DNA of 64,000 nt from Crassaminicella indica (GCF_019203185.1 NZ_CP078093.1:682001-746000); one strand, 5' to 3'. Shown: positions 17,843 to 26,859, counted from the first letter of the stretch. Numbers and translations: made by a program. The notes: generated by a model not told the origin, from the letters alone.

Positions 17843-17879
17843 AATCCAAGGACATATAATAGTAAATCATCCTCGGATT
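17843..17879. terminator. Bidirectional terminator, array unit 11
   Basis: Same hairpin downstream of rpn copy 11. Confidence 0.8.
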
Positions 17880-17966
17880 TTTATTTTTTGTATAATACTT
17901 ATTTAAAGTATATCTTTACAACTTATTCTATTTTTTCATTCTAAACAAAAATTTTTATCATCAATC

Positions 17967-18971
17967 TTAATTCATTTCTGATTTTATTTTTTTTATATCA
18001 TCATTAGTTAATCCTGTTGCTTTAATAATAGTAGGTATATCTATTCCCATTAATAATAAATTTTTTGCAATCCCTCTACGTTCTTGTATTTGCCCTTTTT
18101 TCATACCTTCTTGCATTCCTTTTTGTATACCTTCTTGCATTCCTTTTTGTATCCCTTTTTCTTCTCTAAGCTTGAATTCTTCTTCAATCTTTCTTCCTAG
18201 ATTGCTAATCATTTTCTCCACCTCCATATGATTAGTTTCTTCTAATGCCTTATATATATGTTCTCCTATTTTTTCATCAAATCTATTTTTGAATATATTT
18301 ATTATCCATCTATTAAACACTTGTATTTGCTCTTTTGTTCCTTTTTTCCCAAGAATTCTACCTATTAGCTTTAGTCTTTTTAGTATTTCTTCTATTGCTA
18401 CATCTTGATCTAGTAAAAATATTGAACTTACTAGGTTCGCAATCTCTAACAGTTCCTCTTCCTTCATTCTGTTTACATCAAAAAGCATATATCGAAAATC
18501 TATAATATTTTCTTCAAATAACTCATATCCGTTCAAAACTTCTTTAAAATTTCTTACTGCTGTCCATTTGTTTTTTCCATTATATAAAACAATTGGTACA
18601 ATCGCTGGTAATCTATAATCTTTTCTTTTTTTTACTTTGTCTTCTGTATTATTTAGTTCTTCTCTCCATATTTCCGTCATATACATGAGTAGTCTTATAG
18701 GCATTCTATAATCTACTTTTGATTGTAATTCTAATAATACATAAAAGATGATATCTTTTCCATCTATATTTACCTTATAAACAACATCTGCTTCTTCCTG
18801 TTTAAAATCTTTCAATATAAATTCTTTATCTATTAAAATCAAATTGTCTTCTTCTATTAATTTTACCCATTCCTTCTTCACAAAGCTTCTTAAAAATTCA
18901 AGAAAAGTTTTCTTATGAGAAAGAATTTCCTTATATCCTATATCATGTTCATGCTTGATTTTATCCTTCAT
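17967..18971 (-). CDS. rpn: Rpn-family nuclease, array copy 11 (5 linker repeats, right end)
   Basis: Full-length, 334 residues, protein identical to copy 2; catalytic residues intact. The inner ATG at 18212 predicts an 81-residue product. It is the promoter-side end of the array. Sequence up to about 19160 still resembles a spacer (AACACAAAGAGTGTATTTTA) but has no ABC relic, which fits the right boundary of amplification. Confidence 0.92.
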   Translation of the reverse strand: MKDKIKHEHDIGYKEILSHKKTFLEFLRSFVKKEWVKLIEEDNLILIDKEFILKDFKQEEADVVYKVNIDGKDIIFYVLLELQSKVDYRMPIRLLMYMTEIWREELNNTEDKVKKRKDYRLPAIVPIVLYNGKNKWTAVRNFKEVLNGYELFEENIIDFRYMLFDVNRMKEEELLEIANLVSSIFLLDQDVAIEEILKRLKLIGRILGKKGTKEQIQVFNRWIINIFKNRFDEKIGEHIYKALEETNHMEVEKMISNLGRKIEEEFKLREEKGIQKGMQEGIQKGMQEGMKKGQIQERRGIAKNLLLMGIDIPTIIKATGLTNDDIKKIKSEMN

Positions 18972-19163
18972 TTTTACACCATCTTTTTATTTTCATTATA
19001 TCATATTATTACAATACCTATCGCAGTTTTCTTCTTAATATTTAATACACTTTATAAATCTATACCATAAAATAAACACCTATACTACAATAGAAGTTGC
19101 TAACAATATGATGTTAGTATAAAAGCATGAACACAAAGAGTGTATTTTATATTAAAATAAAAA

Positions 19164-19192
19164 AATACTTAAGACCTTTGGCCTTAAGTATT
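19164..19192 (-). terminator. Terminator of the kam operon
   Basis: AATACTTAAG and CTTAAGTATT form a perfect 10-base stem around a short loop, followed on the minus strand by a T-run. It lies 44 bases after the kamE stop. Confidence 0.85.
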
Positions 19193-19235
19193 TTTTATCT
19201 ATTATTGAGGGATGAGTATACATATAAACTAAATT

Positions 19236-20006
19236 TTAAAGCTTTTCTCTATTTACTAATCCTCTTTTTACTATCTCTGTTACTGCAAATGTTCCAACAT
19301 CATCTGCATATGTTCCTGAACCAAAACCTGCATCAAAGCCTAATTCTTTTGCAAGCTCGTGACTGATTCTAGGTCCTCCACAAATTAATATAACTTTATC
19401 ACGAATTCCTTCTGCTTCAACTAATTCTACTAAATTAGTAAGGTTTTTAATGTGTACATCCTTTTGTGTAACAACTTGAGATACTAATAAAACATCTGCA
19501 TTTAATTCAATAGCCTTTGCGATAAATTCTTCATTTGGTACTTGGCTTCCAAGGTTATATGCTTCAACACCTTTATATCTTTCAAGTCCAAAGTGGTGGT
19601 TGTAGCCCTTCATGTTCATTATAGCATCGATTCCTACTGTATGAGCATCTGTACCTGTACAAGCACCAACAATAACAACTTTTCTCTTGATATTTTCTTT
19701 GATATATTCTTCTACTCCTTCTTGTCCAAAGGACTCTACTTCTACTTTTGGTACTTCAATAGATGTGAAGTCTACTGTATGAGAGCATTTTCCATACATT
19801 ACAAACATCGTATATCCTACACCGAGGTCTTCTGCATGTACTACAGATGGCTCTTCAAGTCCCATTTTAGCAGCAAGACGTCTAGCAGCTTCTTTTGCTT
19901 CTTCTCCACATGGTACTGGTAGCGTAAAGCATAGTTGTACCACTCCATCATTCATTGTATCTCCATATGGTTTAATTTTTGTTAGATCTAATTGGTTTGT
20001 TGACAT
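19236..20006 (-). CDS. kamE: Lysine 5,6-aminomutase beta subunit (B12/PLP binding)
   Basis: 256 residues. Pairs with KamD to move the terminal amino group of D-lysine or beta-lysine in lysine fermentation, using adenosylcobalamin and PLP. 'GTDAHTVGIDAIM' carries the cobalt-ligand His122. Lys133 in 'NMKGY' is 11 residues on, the same spacing as the known His/Lys pair of the C. sticklandii enzyme, so it is the likely PLP lysine. The C-terminal Rossmann-like B12 domain contains LLVSQ and ICGGPR. Its ATG overlaps the kamD stop by one base (TAATG) and its ribosome site lies in the kamD end, so translation is coupled. It is the last gene of the operon. Confidence 0.95.
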   Translation of the reverse strand: MSTNQLDLTKIKPYGDTMNDGVVQLCFTLPVPCGEEAKEAARRLAAKMGLEEPSVVHAEDLGVGYTMFVMYGKCSHTVDFTSIEVPKVEVESFGQEGVEEYIKENIKRKVVIVGACTGTDAHTVGIDAIMNMKGYNHHFGLERYKGVEAYNLGSQVPNEEFIAKAIELNADVLLVSQVVTQKDVHIKNLTNLVELVEAEGIRDKVILICGGPRISHELAKELGFDAGFGSGTYADDVGTFAVTEIVKRGLVNREKL

Positions 20007-21562
20007 TATCTTGCACCTCCTAGCATTAATTCAACAAATGGGTTGAAGTATTTCTCATCCTTTTGAGTAACGCCTTCAAGACCTTTTCCTCCATCCATAG
20101 CTCTTTTTACACCAGCAAATTTACCTTGTGCAATTGTCTCAAATAATCCTTCCTTTTCAATTTGTTCTAGCATTTTTGCAGCTTCTGCTAATACAAATTG
20201 TGCTCTTTGTTGAATGATTCCGCCCTCTTTAAATTCTATTTCGCCAGAAATATCACGAGCATTGTTGAATATATATTTAGCGTTTTCAATAGATAATGCT
20301 CTATCTTGAAGAAGTGGTGTATGGATTGCTTCTGTAAGCATTCCTAATAATTGAAGACTTTGATTAGTCATTATAGCTACCATATTAAATAATGCGTCTT
20401 GAATATGTCCTTTGTAAATGTTTCCTGTCATGAATTTTGTTGGTGGCATATATTTAAGTGGCGCATTTGGGAATATCTCTCTTGCCATTTGTGCTTGTGC
20501 TAATTCATATAAAAATCCATTTGTAATATCTGGATTCATTTCAAAGGCATGACCAAGTCCCATTTGTTCTTCTGGAAGTCCTGCAAGTAATGCAAATTGT
20601 TCATTGATAAACTGAGAAGCAAGTACTGTATGTGCTTCTTCTACTGCATCAGCAGTTGTTAAGTAGTTATCTTCTCCAGTATTTATAATAACACCTGCGT
20701 AACCATTGATTATTCTTGAGAAGTATTGGTCTATTAATGTTCTTTGGATATTGATATCTCTAAAAAGAATTCCATACAATGCATCATTAAGCATTACATC
20801 AAGTCTTTCCATTGCACCCATAGCTGCAATTTCTGGCATACATAATCCTGAACAGTAGTTACATAATCTAATGTATTTTCCTATTTCTTGACCAACTTCG
20901 TCTAATGCTTTTCTCATGATTCTGAAGTTTTCTTGTGTTGCGTAGGTACCACCAAAACCTTCTGTAGTCGGCCCATATGGTACATAGTCAAGTAAACTTT
21001 GACCTGTTGTTCTGATTACAGCAATAATATCTGCTCCTTGTCTTGCAGCAGCTTGTGCTTGTAATACATCCTCGTAGATATTACCTGTTGCAACGATTAC
21101 ATATAGGTAAGGTCTTGGCCCTTCTCCTAATGTATTTAAGAATTCATCTCTTTCTTCTCTATTTTTTTTGATTCTTTCTACCATTTCTTCTGCTAAAGCT
21201 TTTACTTTTTCTTTGATTTTTTCATCATCTGCTACTGGAACCTTTGTAATATCTAATTCTCCTCTTGAAACCATTTCAGCAATTTCCTGTGGTGTTTTTC
21301 CAGTATGGATCATTGCATTTCCTATCCAGTAAGCTGCTCCTAATCCTAATCCGCCACCTTCTTTAATGTTGTCAACAATTACGTTTGGTAGTGGTTTTTC
21401 TATTTCATCAATACCATCTATTCCTAAAAGTCTAGCAACAGTTCTTTCTACTGCTACTGTTGTATGTCTATCAATAAATGCTTGTGTATCTGCCGCAATT
21501 TTTTTAGCAGAATTTCTTGCTTTAGCAATAATGCTTTGGTCTAGATTTAACTTGCTTTGCAT
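20006..21562 (-). CDS. kamD: Lysine 5,6-aminomutase alpha subunit
   Basis: 518 residues, the usual length for the large subunit. It forms the TIM barrel that holds PLP and substrate and docks with KamE. Characteristic stretches include GLGLGAAYWIGNAM, VIRTTGQSLLDYVPYGPTTE, and a C-terminal GGKGLEGVTQKDEKYFNPF. A strong AAGGAGG ribosome site precedes the ATG. It is separated from kamC by a 73-base spacer containing a large hairpin. Confidence 0.95.
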   Translation of the reverse strand: MQSKLNLDQSIIAKARNSAKKIAADTQAFIDRHTTVAVERTVARLLGIDGIDEIEKPLPNVIVDNIKEGGGLGLGAAYWIGNAMIHTGKTPQEIAEMVSRGELDITKVPVADDEKIKEKVKALAEEMVERIKKNREERDEFLNTLGEGPRPYLYVIVATGNIYEDVLQAQAAARQGADIIAVIRTTGQSLLDYVPYGPTTEGFGGTYATQENFRIMRKALDEVGQEIGKYIRLCNYCSGLCMPEIAAMGAMERLDVMLNDALYGILFRDINIQRTLIDQYFSRIINGYAGVIINTGEDNYLTTADAVEEAHTVLASQFINEQFALLAGLPEEQMGLGHAFEMNPDITNGFLYELAQAQMAREIFPNAPLKYMPPTKFMTGNIYKGHIQDALFNMVAIMTNQSLQLLGMLTEAIHTPLLQDRALSIENAKYIFNNARDISGEIEFKEGGIIQQRAQFVLAEAAKMLEQIEKEGLFETIAQGKFAGVKRAMDGGKGLEGVTQKDEKYFNPFVELMLGGAR

Positions 21563-21590
21563 TATTTTTCCTCCTTTTTTATAGTTAGCA

Positions 21591-21633
21591 GTTAGCCCTT
21601 AGTAGTTAACCATATAAAATACTAACGGCTAAC
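21591..21633. repeat. GTTAG-rich stem-loop between kamC and kamD
   Basis: GTTAGCCCTTAGTA (21591-21604) pairs with TACTAACGGCTAAC (21620-21633), 13 of 14 positions, inside a run of GTTAG/CTAAC words. It overlaps the first bases of the kamC stop side. It may act as an RNA processing or stability hairpin, or be a dispersed repeat. Confidence 0.6.
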
Positions 21634-21635
21634 CA

Positions 21636-23267
21636 CTAACAGGTTTCAAGATACTTTTCTGCATCTTTTAATAATTCTTCCTGTAGTCCCATCAATCTTG
21701 CAATATTGATTGCATCTTTTGGAACTTTATTTTTGTTTTTAACTTCAATCAATCTGTAATCCATATATTTGTGTACAGCTTCTATGCCTATTTCACACTC
21801 TTTATCTATTTCATCCTTTAGCTTTTTATAGTCTATTCCTTCAAGACCCTTTACCTGTAAATGATGAACAGCCTCATCATCTGTCAAGCCATCAAAATGT
21901 GTTGTGATAATCGTGATGGTATCTTTATTCTTTAAAAAATTTATGAGTGCTTTAGATATAGCAAAGCCTTCAGAAGGATTAGTTCCTCTTGCCAATTCAT
22001 CTATTAATATAATTCCTTTTTCATTAGCTCTGTTTATAATTTTTTTAATTTCTAATATTTCTGCACCAAAGGTACTAAGTCCCATATCAGTTGATTGTAA
22101 ATCTCCTAAAGAGAAGAAAATATAATCCTTTAATGAGAAGGTCATCTCTTTTGCAGGAACAAAAAGTCCAAACTGTGCCATAGCACTAAGTACTCCTATT
22201 AATTTAAGAGAAATAGTTTTTCCTCCCATATTTGCTCCTGTAATACAGGTTACCCCTCTCTTTAGGTTTACTGAAATAGGTGTAAAGGTTTTTCCCTGTT
22301 TTCGAAGAGTGTTAGCTACTTTAATATGTCTTCCATCTACAATAGAAAGCATATCTTCATCTACAACCTTTGGTTTTACCCCATCAAAGCCAACTGCTAG
22401 TGAGCCTTTTGCAATGATTAAATCTAATCCACCTATAGCTTTAATATTTGCGTAAAATTCGTCTATATGCTTTTTCATTGCTTTGGTCAATTGTTTACGT
22501 ACTAAGAACTCCTCTTCCTCCTCCTGAAGCTTGAGTTCATCTATTTGTTTGAGCTTTTCATCTAAGCTTTCATCTAATTTTACCTTAAAGGTGATATTCA
22601 TATAAGTTTCTGAGCTATAGATAAGATCAGGGCATTTTTCTAGCTTTTCTATTAACTCTTTGTCACTTTTATTGACTGAAATTTCACCATTAGGTCTTAT
22701 TCTTATATTAAGCTTTTCTTGCAAAGCTTCTCTTGCTTCTTTTTTGGAACGTTTTATGTGGCTTTCAATATCTTTCATTTTTTTTCTTATACTTTGTAAT
22801 TTTTTTGAATAAGCGTCATATATATAAAAAGTATTGACACCACTTTTTTCAGGATCTAATAGATCCATTAGGCTGGGCATGGGCATGATTTTTAAATCTT
22901 TTGGTACGTTCCAATTTAATTTTGCAATTATTTCATCAAGCTTTACAAGCAAGAATAGAAAGCTTTTGATCTCAAACAATTCAATGGTACTTAGTACTTC
23001 ATCCTTTTCGATCCTTTTAAAAGAACCTCTTAAATCTTTAAAATGTTTGAAAATAGTACGCATTTCTACTAAAGAATATCTGTGCTTATTGATGATGCCA
23101 ATGACCTTTTCAATACGGTCATATTCTTCTAGAAGTTTTTCTTTATCTTCTCTTAAATACGGCTTCATCTCTTTTTTTGCTTGCTCACCATAAGGAGTAA
23201 AAACACTAATTCTATCAAATATATAGTCAAGCTCTAGATTTTTATATACTCTCTCAGATAAAAACAT
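21636..23267 (-). CDS. kamC: MutS-like ATPase, lysine 5,6-aminomutase reactivase KamC
   Basis: 543 residues with a C-terminal MutS-type ATPase: Walker A in 'GANMGGKT', Walker B in 'IILIDELARGTNPSEG' and a 'THFDGLT' H-loop. A coiled-coil MutS-core-like region (about 160-290) precedes it, and there is no mismatch-recognition domain. In lysine-fermenting clostridia and fusobacteria this gene sits beside kamD/kamE and is annotated as part of the reactivase for the B12 mutase. That role is established by family and context rather than visible in the sequence. Starts two bases after the kamB stop. Confidence 0.85.
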   Translation of the reverse strand: MFLSERVYKNLELDYIFDRISVFTPYGEQAKKEMKPYLREDKEKLLEEYDRIEKVIGIINKHRYSLVEMRTIFKHFKDLRGSFKRIEKDEVLSTIELFEIKSFLFLLVKLDEIIAKLNWNVPKDLKIMPMPSLMDLLDPEKSGVNTFYIYDAYSKKLQSIRKKMKDIESHIKRSKKEAREALQEKLNIRIRPNGEISVNKSDKELIEKLEKCPDLIYSSETYMNITFKVKLDESLDEKLKQIDELKLQEEEEEFLVRKQLTKAMKKHIDEFYANIKAIGGLDLIIAKGSLAVGFDGVKPKVVDEDMLSIVDGRHIKVANTLRKQGKTFTPISVNLKRGVTCITGANMGGKTISLKLIGVLSAMAQFGLFVPAKEMTFSLKDYIFFSLGDLQSTDMGLSTFGAEILEIKKIINRANEKGIILIDELARGTNPSEGFAISKALINFLKNKDTITIITTHFDGLTDDEAVHHLQVKGLEGIDYKKLKDEIDKECEIGIEAVHKYMDYRLIEVKNKNKVPKDAINIARLMGLQEELLKDAEKYLETC

Positions 23268-23269
23268 AT

Positions 23270-24304
23270 TTATTCACCACCTAACACTACATCGAAAACG
23301 GGAATAGGGTCGAGAAATTTCTTCATAGCTGTTAGAAATTCCTCTGGTTGATAATAATAACCTTGAGGTGCATAAGGGTTCACTGTTACAGCTAATGGCT
23401 TAATTCTGTCTATTACTTCAACTTGAATGCCAATCTTTTTGAAAAACATCCAATCCTTTGCATCAATAAATATCTTTGTAGCATCCTTTACAATAAAGAT
23501 AACCTTTTTATATTTTCTAGTTGTCTCAGCAATCTTTTTCAAGGTATTCGTTACTAAAGAGCCTCCAATTACCACATATTTTGTGTTGTCTTTTATAGCT
23601 CTTCCTATGATTTCTCCTCCATTTAGGGCCGTTTTTATCTCTATAGGCACTATTTTATCATCTTCATCAATGATACAGTAGCCCTTTTCTTCTATAACAG
23701 CATCTGCTAGTTTTTTAATCTTGTCATTTTGTACCTGAGGCAGAGAAAACAATTGTACCTGATGCATAGTTTTTTCAATGACCTTATTCATATCTCTACT
23801 CAACACTGCTCCAGTAGCTAGTATTGTAGCTTCTGTTACAGATGGAGAAGCTGATGAAATTCGATCAAGGGCACCATCTACAATTACTAAATCTGCTCCA
23901 TATGTTAAAAGTTTATCACACACTATTTTAATTTCACGATTTGTATTTGGACCTGCAATCTGTACATATCCAGAGGTTTTTGCTTTGCAAATCACTATTT
24001 TTCCCATTGATGTGCTCATATTGGTTACTTCCAATATTTCAAGCTTTGCCTCTGTATATTTAAAGGTTCCTTCTGTAGTTGCAATCAAGGTTTCCTCATC
24101 TACATAAATCATAGGTTTTTCTGTGTTTGTGACAAGATCTTGATTTTCTCCGTCCCTTCCTGTAGAAGTAATCCCAATTCGAATACCTCTTTCCATTGCT
24201 TCATCAATCAATTGATTTAATGTTACTGTCTTACCAGCATTTTTTGCCATTCCTACTACAGAAACGATTTTATAGTTATCTTGTATTGCATCCATTAACT
24301 GCAT
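23270..24304 (-). CDS. kamB: Lysine 5,6-aminomutase reactivase subunit KamB (MutL/GlmL-like)
   Basis: 344 residues. A P-loop 'GMAKNAGKT' near residue 20 and an 'LVIVDGALDRISS' segment mark an NTPase-like fold. The family is found only with KamC next to aminomutase genes and is thought to help exchange damaged cobalamin, like other B12-enzyme chaperones. The start is supported by AAGGGGG six bases before the ATG. It is co-transcribed with kamC, separated by two bases. Confidence 0.82.
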   Translation of the reverse strand: MQLMDAIQDNYKIVSVVGMAKNAGKTVTLNQLIDEAMERGIRIGITSTGRDGENQDLVTNTEKPMIYVDEETLIATTEGTFKYTEAKLEILEVTNMSTSMGKIVICKAKTSGYVQIAGPNTNREIKIVCDKLLTYGADLVIVDGALDRISSASPSVTEATILATGAVLSRDMNKVIEKTMHQVQLFSLPQVQNDKIKKLADAVIEEKGYCIIDEDDKIVPIEIKTALNGGEIIGRAIKDNTKYVVIGGSLVTNTLKKIAETTRKYKKVIFIVKDATKIFIDAKDWMFFKKIGIQVEVIDRIKPLAVTVNPYAPQGYYYQPEEFLTAMKKFLDPIPVFDVVLGGE

Positions 24305-24336
24305 AAAGCTTCCCCCTTGAAAATGCTAACGGCTAG

Positions 24337-24359
24337 GGTTAACAGTATTTCTGTTAACC
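24337..24359. repeat. GTTAAC stem-loop between kamA and kamB
   Basis: GGTTAACAG (24337-24345) and CTGTTAACC (24351-24359) form a perfect 9-base stem with a TATTT loop, surrounded by CTAACGGCTAG and ACTAACC words like those in the kamC-kamD spacer. Confidence 0.6.
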
Positions 24360-24378
24360 ACTAACCAAATTTTATTTT

Positions 24379-25632
24379 CTACTCGTGATGGCCTCTTTCT
24401 CTTCTTGCAAGGTCTGTTGGCTCAAGTGCTACTTGATTTCCTTGTAGAAGTCCTCCAACACCAGTAATTTTATGTTCTCTTTCACCTCTGCATACTGGAC
24501 AGTTGCATTTTTCTTCGTATGGAGTAGGCTCAGTGTAAGTAGTAATAACTCCTTCGAAGTTTCTTAATACTACTCTCTTTGGAGATTGAGAAACTACGTA
24601 TTGAGGCATTACTGGAGTTTTTCCACCACCACCAGGAGCGTCAACAACAAATGTTGGTACTGCATATCCTGATGTATGTCCTCTTAATCCTTCAATGATT
24701 TCTATTCCTTTAGAAACTGGAGTTCTGAAGTGTTCGATACCCATTGAAAGGTCGCATTGATAAATATAGTATGGTCTTACTCTGTTTTTAACAAGCTTGT
24801 GTACTAAATCTCTCATGACATGAACACAGTCATTTACGCCTCTTAAAAGTACTGATTGATTTCCTAGAGGCACACCTGCATCTGCAAGCATTGCACAGGC
24901 TTTTGCTGCTGTTGGTGTCATTTCTTTTGAGTGGTTAAAGTGTGTATTTAACCAGATTGGATGATATTTTTTAAACATATTTACAAGCTCTGGTGTAATT
25001 CTTTGTGGTAATACAACAGGAGTTCTTGATCCTATTCTTACTATATCAACGTGTGGGATTTCTCTTAATTTTTTGATGATGTATTCTAATGTTTCATCGC
25101 TTACAAGAAGAGCATCTCCTCCTGACAATAATACGTCTCTTACTTGTGGCGTATTTCTGATGTACTCAATAGCCTTATCGATTCTTTCTAATGGCATTGC
25201 ATCATCTTTTTGTCCTGCAAATCTTCTTCTTGTACAGTGACGGCAGTACATAGAACACATGTCAGTGATTAAAAGAAGTACTCTGTCTGGATATCTGTGA
25301 GTAAGTCCTGGTACTGGAGAATCTGTATCTTCATGTAGTGGGTCTTCCATATCAGCTTCACTCTTGTGTGTTTCAGCAAGAGTAGGTACTGCTTGCATTC
25401 TTACTGGACAATGTGGATCATCTGGGTCCATTAATGATGCATAGTATGGTGTGATTCCCATTCTTAATGTTTTTAGAGATTCTCTGATTCCTTCTTCTTC
25501 TTCTTCAGTAAGATTTATTACTTTTTTTAAATCTTCTACTGTTGTAATTCTGTTTTTTACTTGCCATTGCCAGTCATTCCACTGCTCTTCTGTTACATCC
25601 TTCCAAAGCTCGATCTCTTTGTAATTTCTCAT
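24379..25632 (-). CDS. kamA: L-lysine 2,3-aminomutase (radical SAM)
   Basis: Converts L-lysine to L-beta-lysine, the first step of lysine fermentation. The cluster motif CSMYCRHC places the three Cys at 126, 130 and 133, and Lys338 in 'APGGGGKTP' fits the PLP lysine. Both agree within one residue with the C. subterminale enzyme. The C-terminal CNCPVC pair matches the zinc site. The start at 25632 (MRNYKEIEL, 417 residues) is preferred. It follows AAGGGGG and aligns with known N-termini, whereas the upstream ATG at 25665 lacks a ribosome site. Confidence 0.95.
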   Translation of the reverse strand: MRNYKEIELWKDVTEEQWNDWQWQVKNRITTVEDLKKVINLTEEEEEGIRESLKTLRMGITPYYASLMDPDDPHCPVRMQAVPTLAETHKSEADMEDPLHEDTDSPVPGLTHRYPDRVLLLITDMCSMYCRHCTRRRFAGQKDDAMPLERIDKAIEYIRNTPQVRDVLLSGGDALLVSDETLEYIIKKLREIPHVDIVRIGSRTPVVLPQRITPELVNMFKKYHPIWLNTHFNHSKEMTPTAAKACAMLADAGVPLGNQSVLLRGVNDCVHVMRDLVHKLVKNRVRPYYIYQCDLSMGIEHFRTPVSKGIEIIEGLRGHTSGYAVPTFVVDAPGGGGKTPVMPQYVVSQSPKRVVLRNFEGVITTYTEPTPYEEKCNCPVCRGEREHKITGVGGLLQGNQVALEPTDLARRERGHHE

Positions 25633-25731
25633 GCTTTTAAAAACCCCCTTGTTTAATCTCCTCATTAATTTTTTAAGTCTTACTCCATTTTGCTTTTATT
25701 TATAGGTATGGCTGAAAAACAGCCATACTTA

Positions 25732-26769
25732 TTACGCATATAATTCTTCGTATATTTCTCTTAATTCTTTGCTTTCTCTCATGATTTGAAGAGTTACTTC
25801 TGCATGACCCTTTGTATAACCATTTCCAACAATCATTGTTACGTCAGAACCAACACCTTCAGCTCCAAGTGCTGCTTTTGTAAAGCTTGTTGCCATACTA
25901 AAGAAGTAAATTACTCCATCATTTTTAGTCGCTAAAATACTAGTCATTTCAGTATCAGGAACATTTACGTTGTTGATTGTTACATCTGCCATTTTTCCAT
26001 TTGTTATTTCTTTAACTTTTTCCATTACTTCAACTGGCTTTGTAGCATCTGCAGCAATATAAACATCTGCAACATTTGCTCTTTTTGCAATCTCTAAAGA
26101 TCTTTCACTATGTCCTAAGCAGATTACTTTACCAGTAACCCCTGCTCTTCTCTTAGCTTCATAGCAGCATAGCATTCCTGATTTACCAGCTCCACCGATT
26201 ACTAATACTGTGTCTCCTGGTTTAACTAATTTTGCAGTTTGTGCTGGTGCTCCTGCAACATCAAGTGCTGATAATGCAAGGTTCTCTGGAATATCATCTG
26301 GAAGTACTGCATATATTCCTGATTCAAAAAGAATAGCTTTTCCTTTAATATCAACTTGGTCAATATCTTTTCTTACTGCTACTATTTCATCTATTCTAAG
26401 TGGAGTTAATGAAAGAGATACTAATGTAGCGATCTTATCTCCTACTTTAAGATCTGTTTTTCCTTCAAGTGCAAGTCCAATTTTTTCAACTGTTCCAATT
26501 AACATACCACCAGAACCTGTAACAGGATTTTGGTGCTTACCTCTTTCAGCAACAATTCCTAGCATTATTTCTTTGATTTTTTCTACATCTCCGCCTGCTT
26601 GATTTTTAATTTGTGTAAAGCTTGCAGAGTCAACATTCAATGTTTGTACATCGATTAGAATCTCGTTATCATAGATTTCCATTGTATTGTCGATTTTTTT
26701 TGCTGGTTGTGGAAGAGCTCCTTTTGGCTCAATCACTCTGTGTGTTCCATAAGGACATCCTTTTTTCAT
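25732..26769 (-). CDS. kdd: L-erythro-3,5-diaminohexanoate dehydrogenase
   Basis: 345 residues. Oxidatively deaminates 3,5-diaminohexanoate to 3-keto-5-aminohexanoate, the step after the 5,6-mutase. It has the conserved N-terminus CPYGTHRVIEPKGALPQPA and a GGAGKSGMLCCYEAKR dinucleotide-binding loop. It is the first gene of the operon, 75 bases downstream of a sigma-54 promoter. AAGGGGG supports the start. The enzymes for the next steps (kce, kal) are not in this window. Confidence 0.93.
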   Translation of the reverse strand: MKKGCPYGTHRVIEPKGALPQPAKKIDNTMEIYDNEILIDVQTLNVDSASFTQIKNQAGGDVEKIKEIMLGIVAERGKHQNPVTGSGGMLIGTVEKIGLALEGKTDLKVGDKIATLVSLSLTPLRIDEIVAVRKDIDQVDIKGKAILFESGIYAVLPDDIPENLALSALDVAGAPAQTAKLVKPGDTVLVIGGAGKSGMLCCYEAKRRAGVTGKVICLGHSERSLEIAKRANVADVYIAADATKPVEVMEKVKEITNGKMADVTINNVNVPDTEMTSILATKNDGVIYFFSMATSFTKAALGAEGVGSDVTMIVGNGYTKGHAEVTLQIMRESKELREIYEELYA

Positions 26770-26843
26770 TTTAAGTTCCCCCTTAAAATTTTTTATAAGT
26801 AATTTTATTTTTTACTGCCTTAGTGCATACGCCATAATATAAA

Positions 26844-26859
26844 AGCAAGTACTGTGCCA
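26844..26859 (-). promoter_or_regulatory. Sigma-54 promoter of the kam operon
   Basis: On the minus strand TGGCAC (26854-26859), five bases, then TTGCT (26844-26848) matches the -24/-12 consensus exactly. It is directed at kdd. Confidence 0.85.

Larger units (their letters stand above)
4409..19160. repeat. Tandem array of an rpn nuclease/antitoxin unit (9 full, 2 truncated copies)
   Basis: Units of about 1.5-1.8 kb repeat head to tail. Each full unit has a minus-strand rpn gene, an extended -10 promoter, a terminator downstream (plus strand left) and a plus-strand relic of an ABC ATPase tail. Units are nearly identical but carry scattered substitutions in mosaic combinations. A block holding copies 3-4-5 recurs as copies 7-8-9 at an offset of about 5052 bases, including the same truncated copy. 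Three spacers (copies 1/2, 2/3, 6/7) carry a ~230-base element with inverted ends. Spacers 5/6, 9/10 and 10/11 instead carry a hairpin GACAAACC...GGTTTGTC (10966-10997, 16084-16115, 17630-17661). A short hairpin CTAACA...TGTTAG recurs upstream of most units. Confidence 0.95.

Noticed and set aside
4409-19160. CRISPR-like array
   Set aside because: Repeats are kilobase gene units, not short repeats with unique spacers.
4409-19160. Assembly artefact from collapsed or duplicated reads
   Set aside because: Copies differ in repeat number, substitutions, spacer insertions and truncations, which argues for real units; long reads would still settle it.
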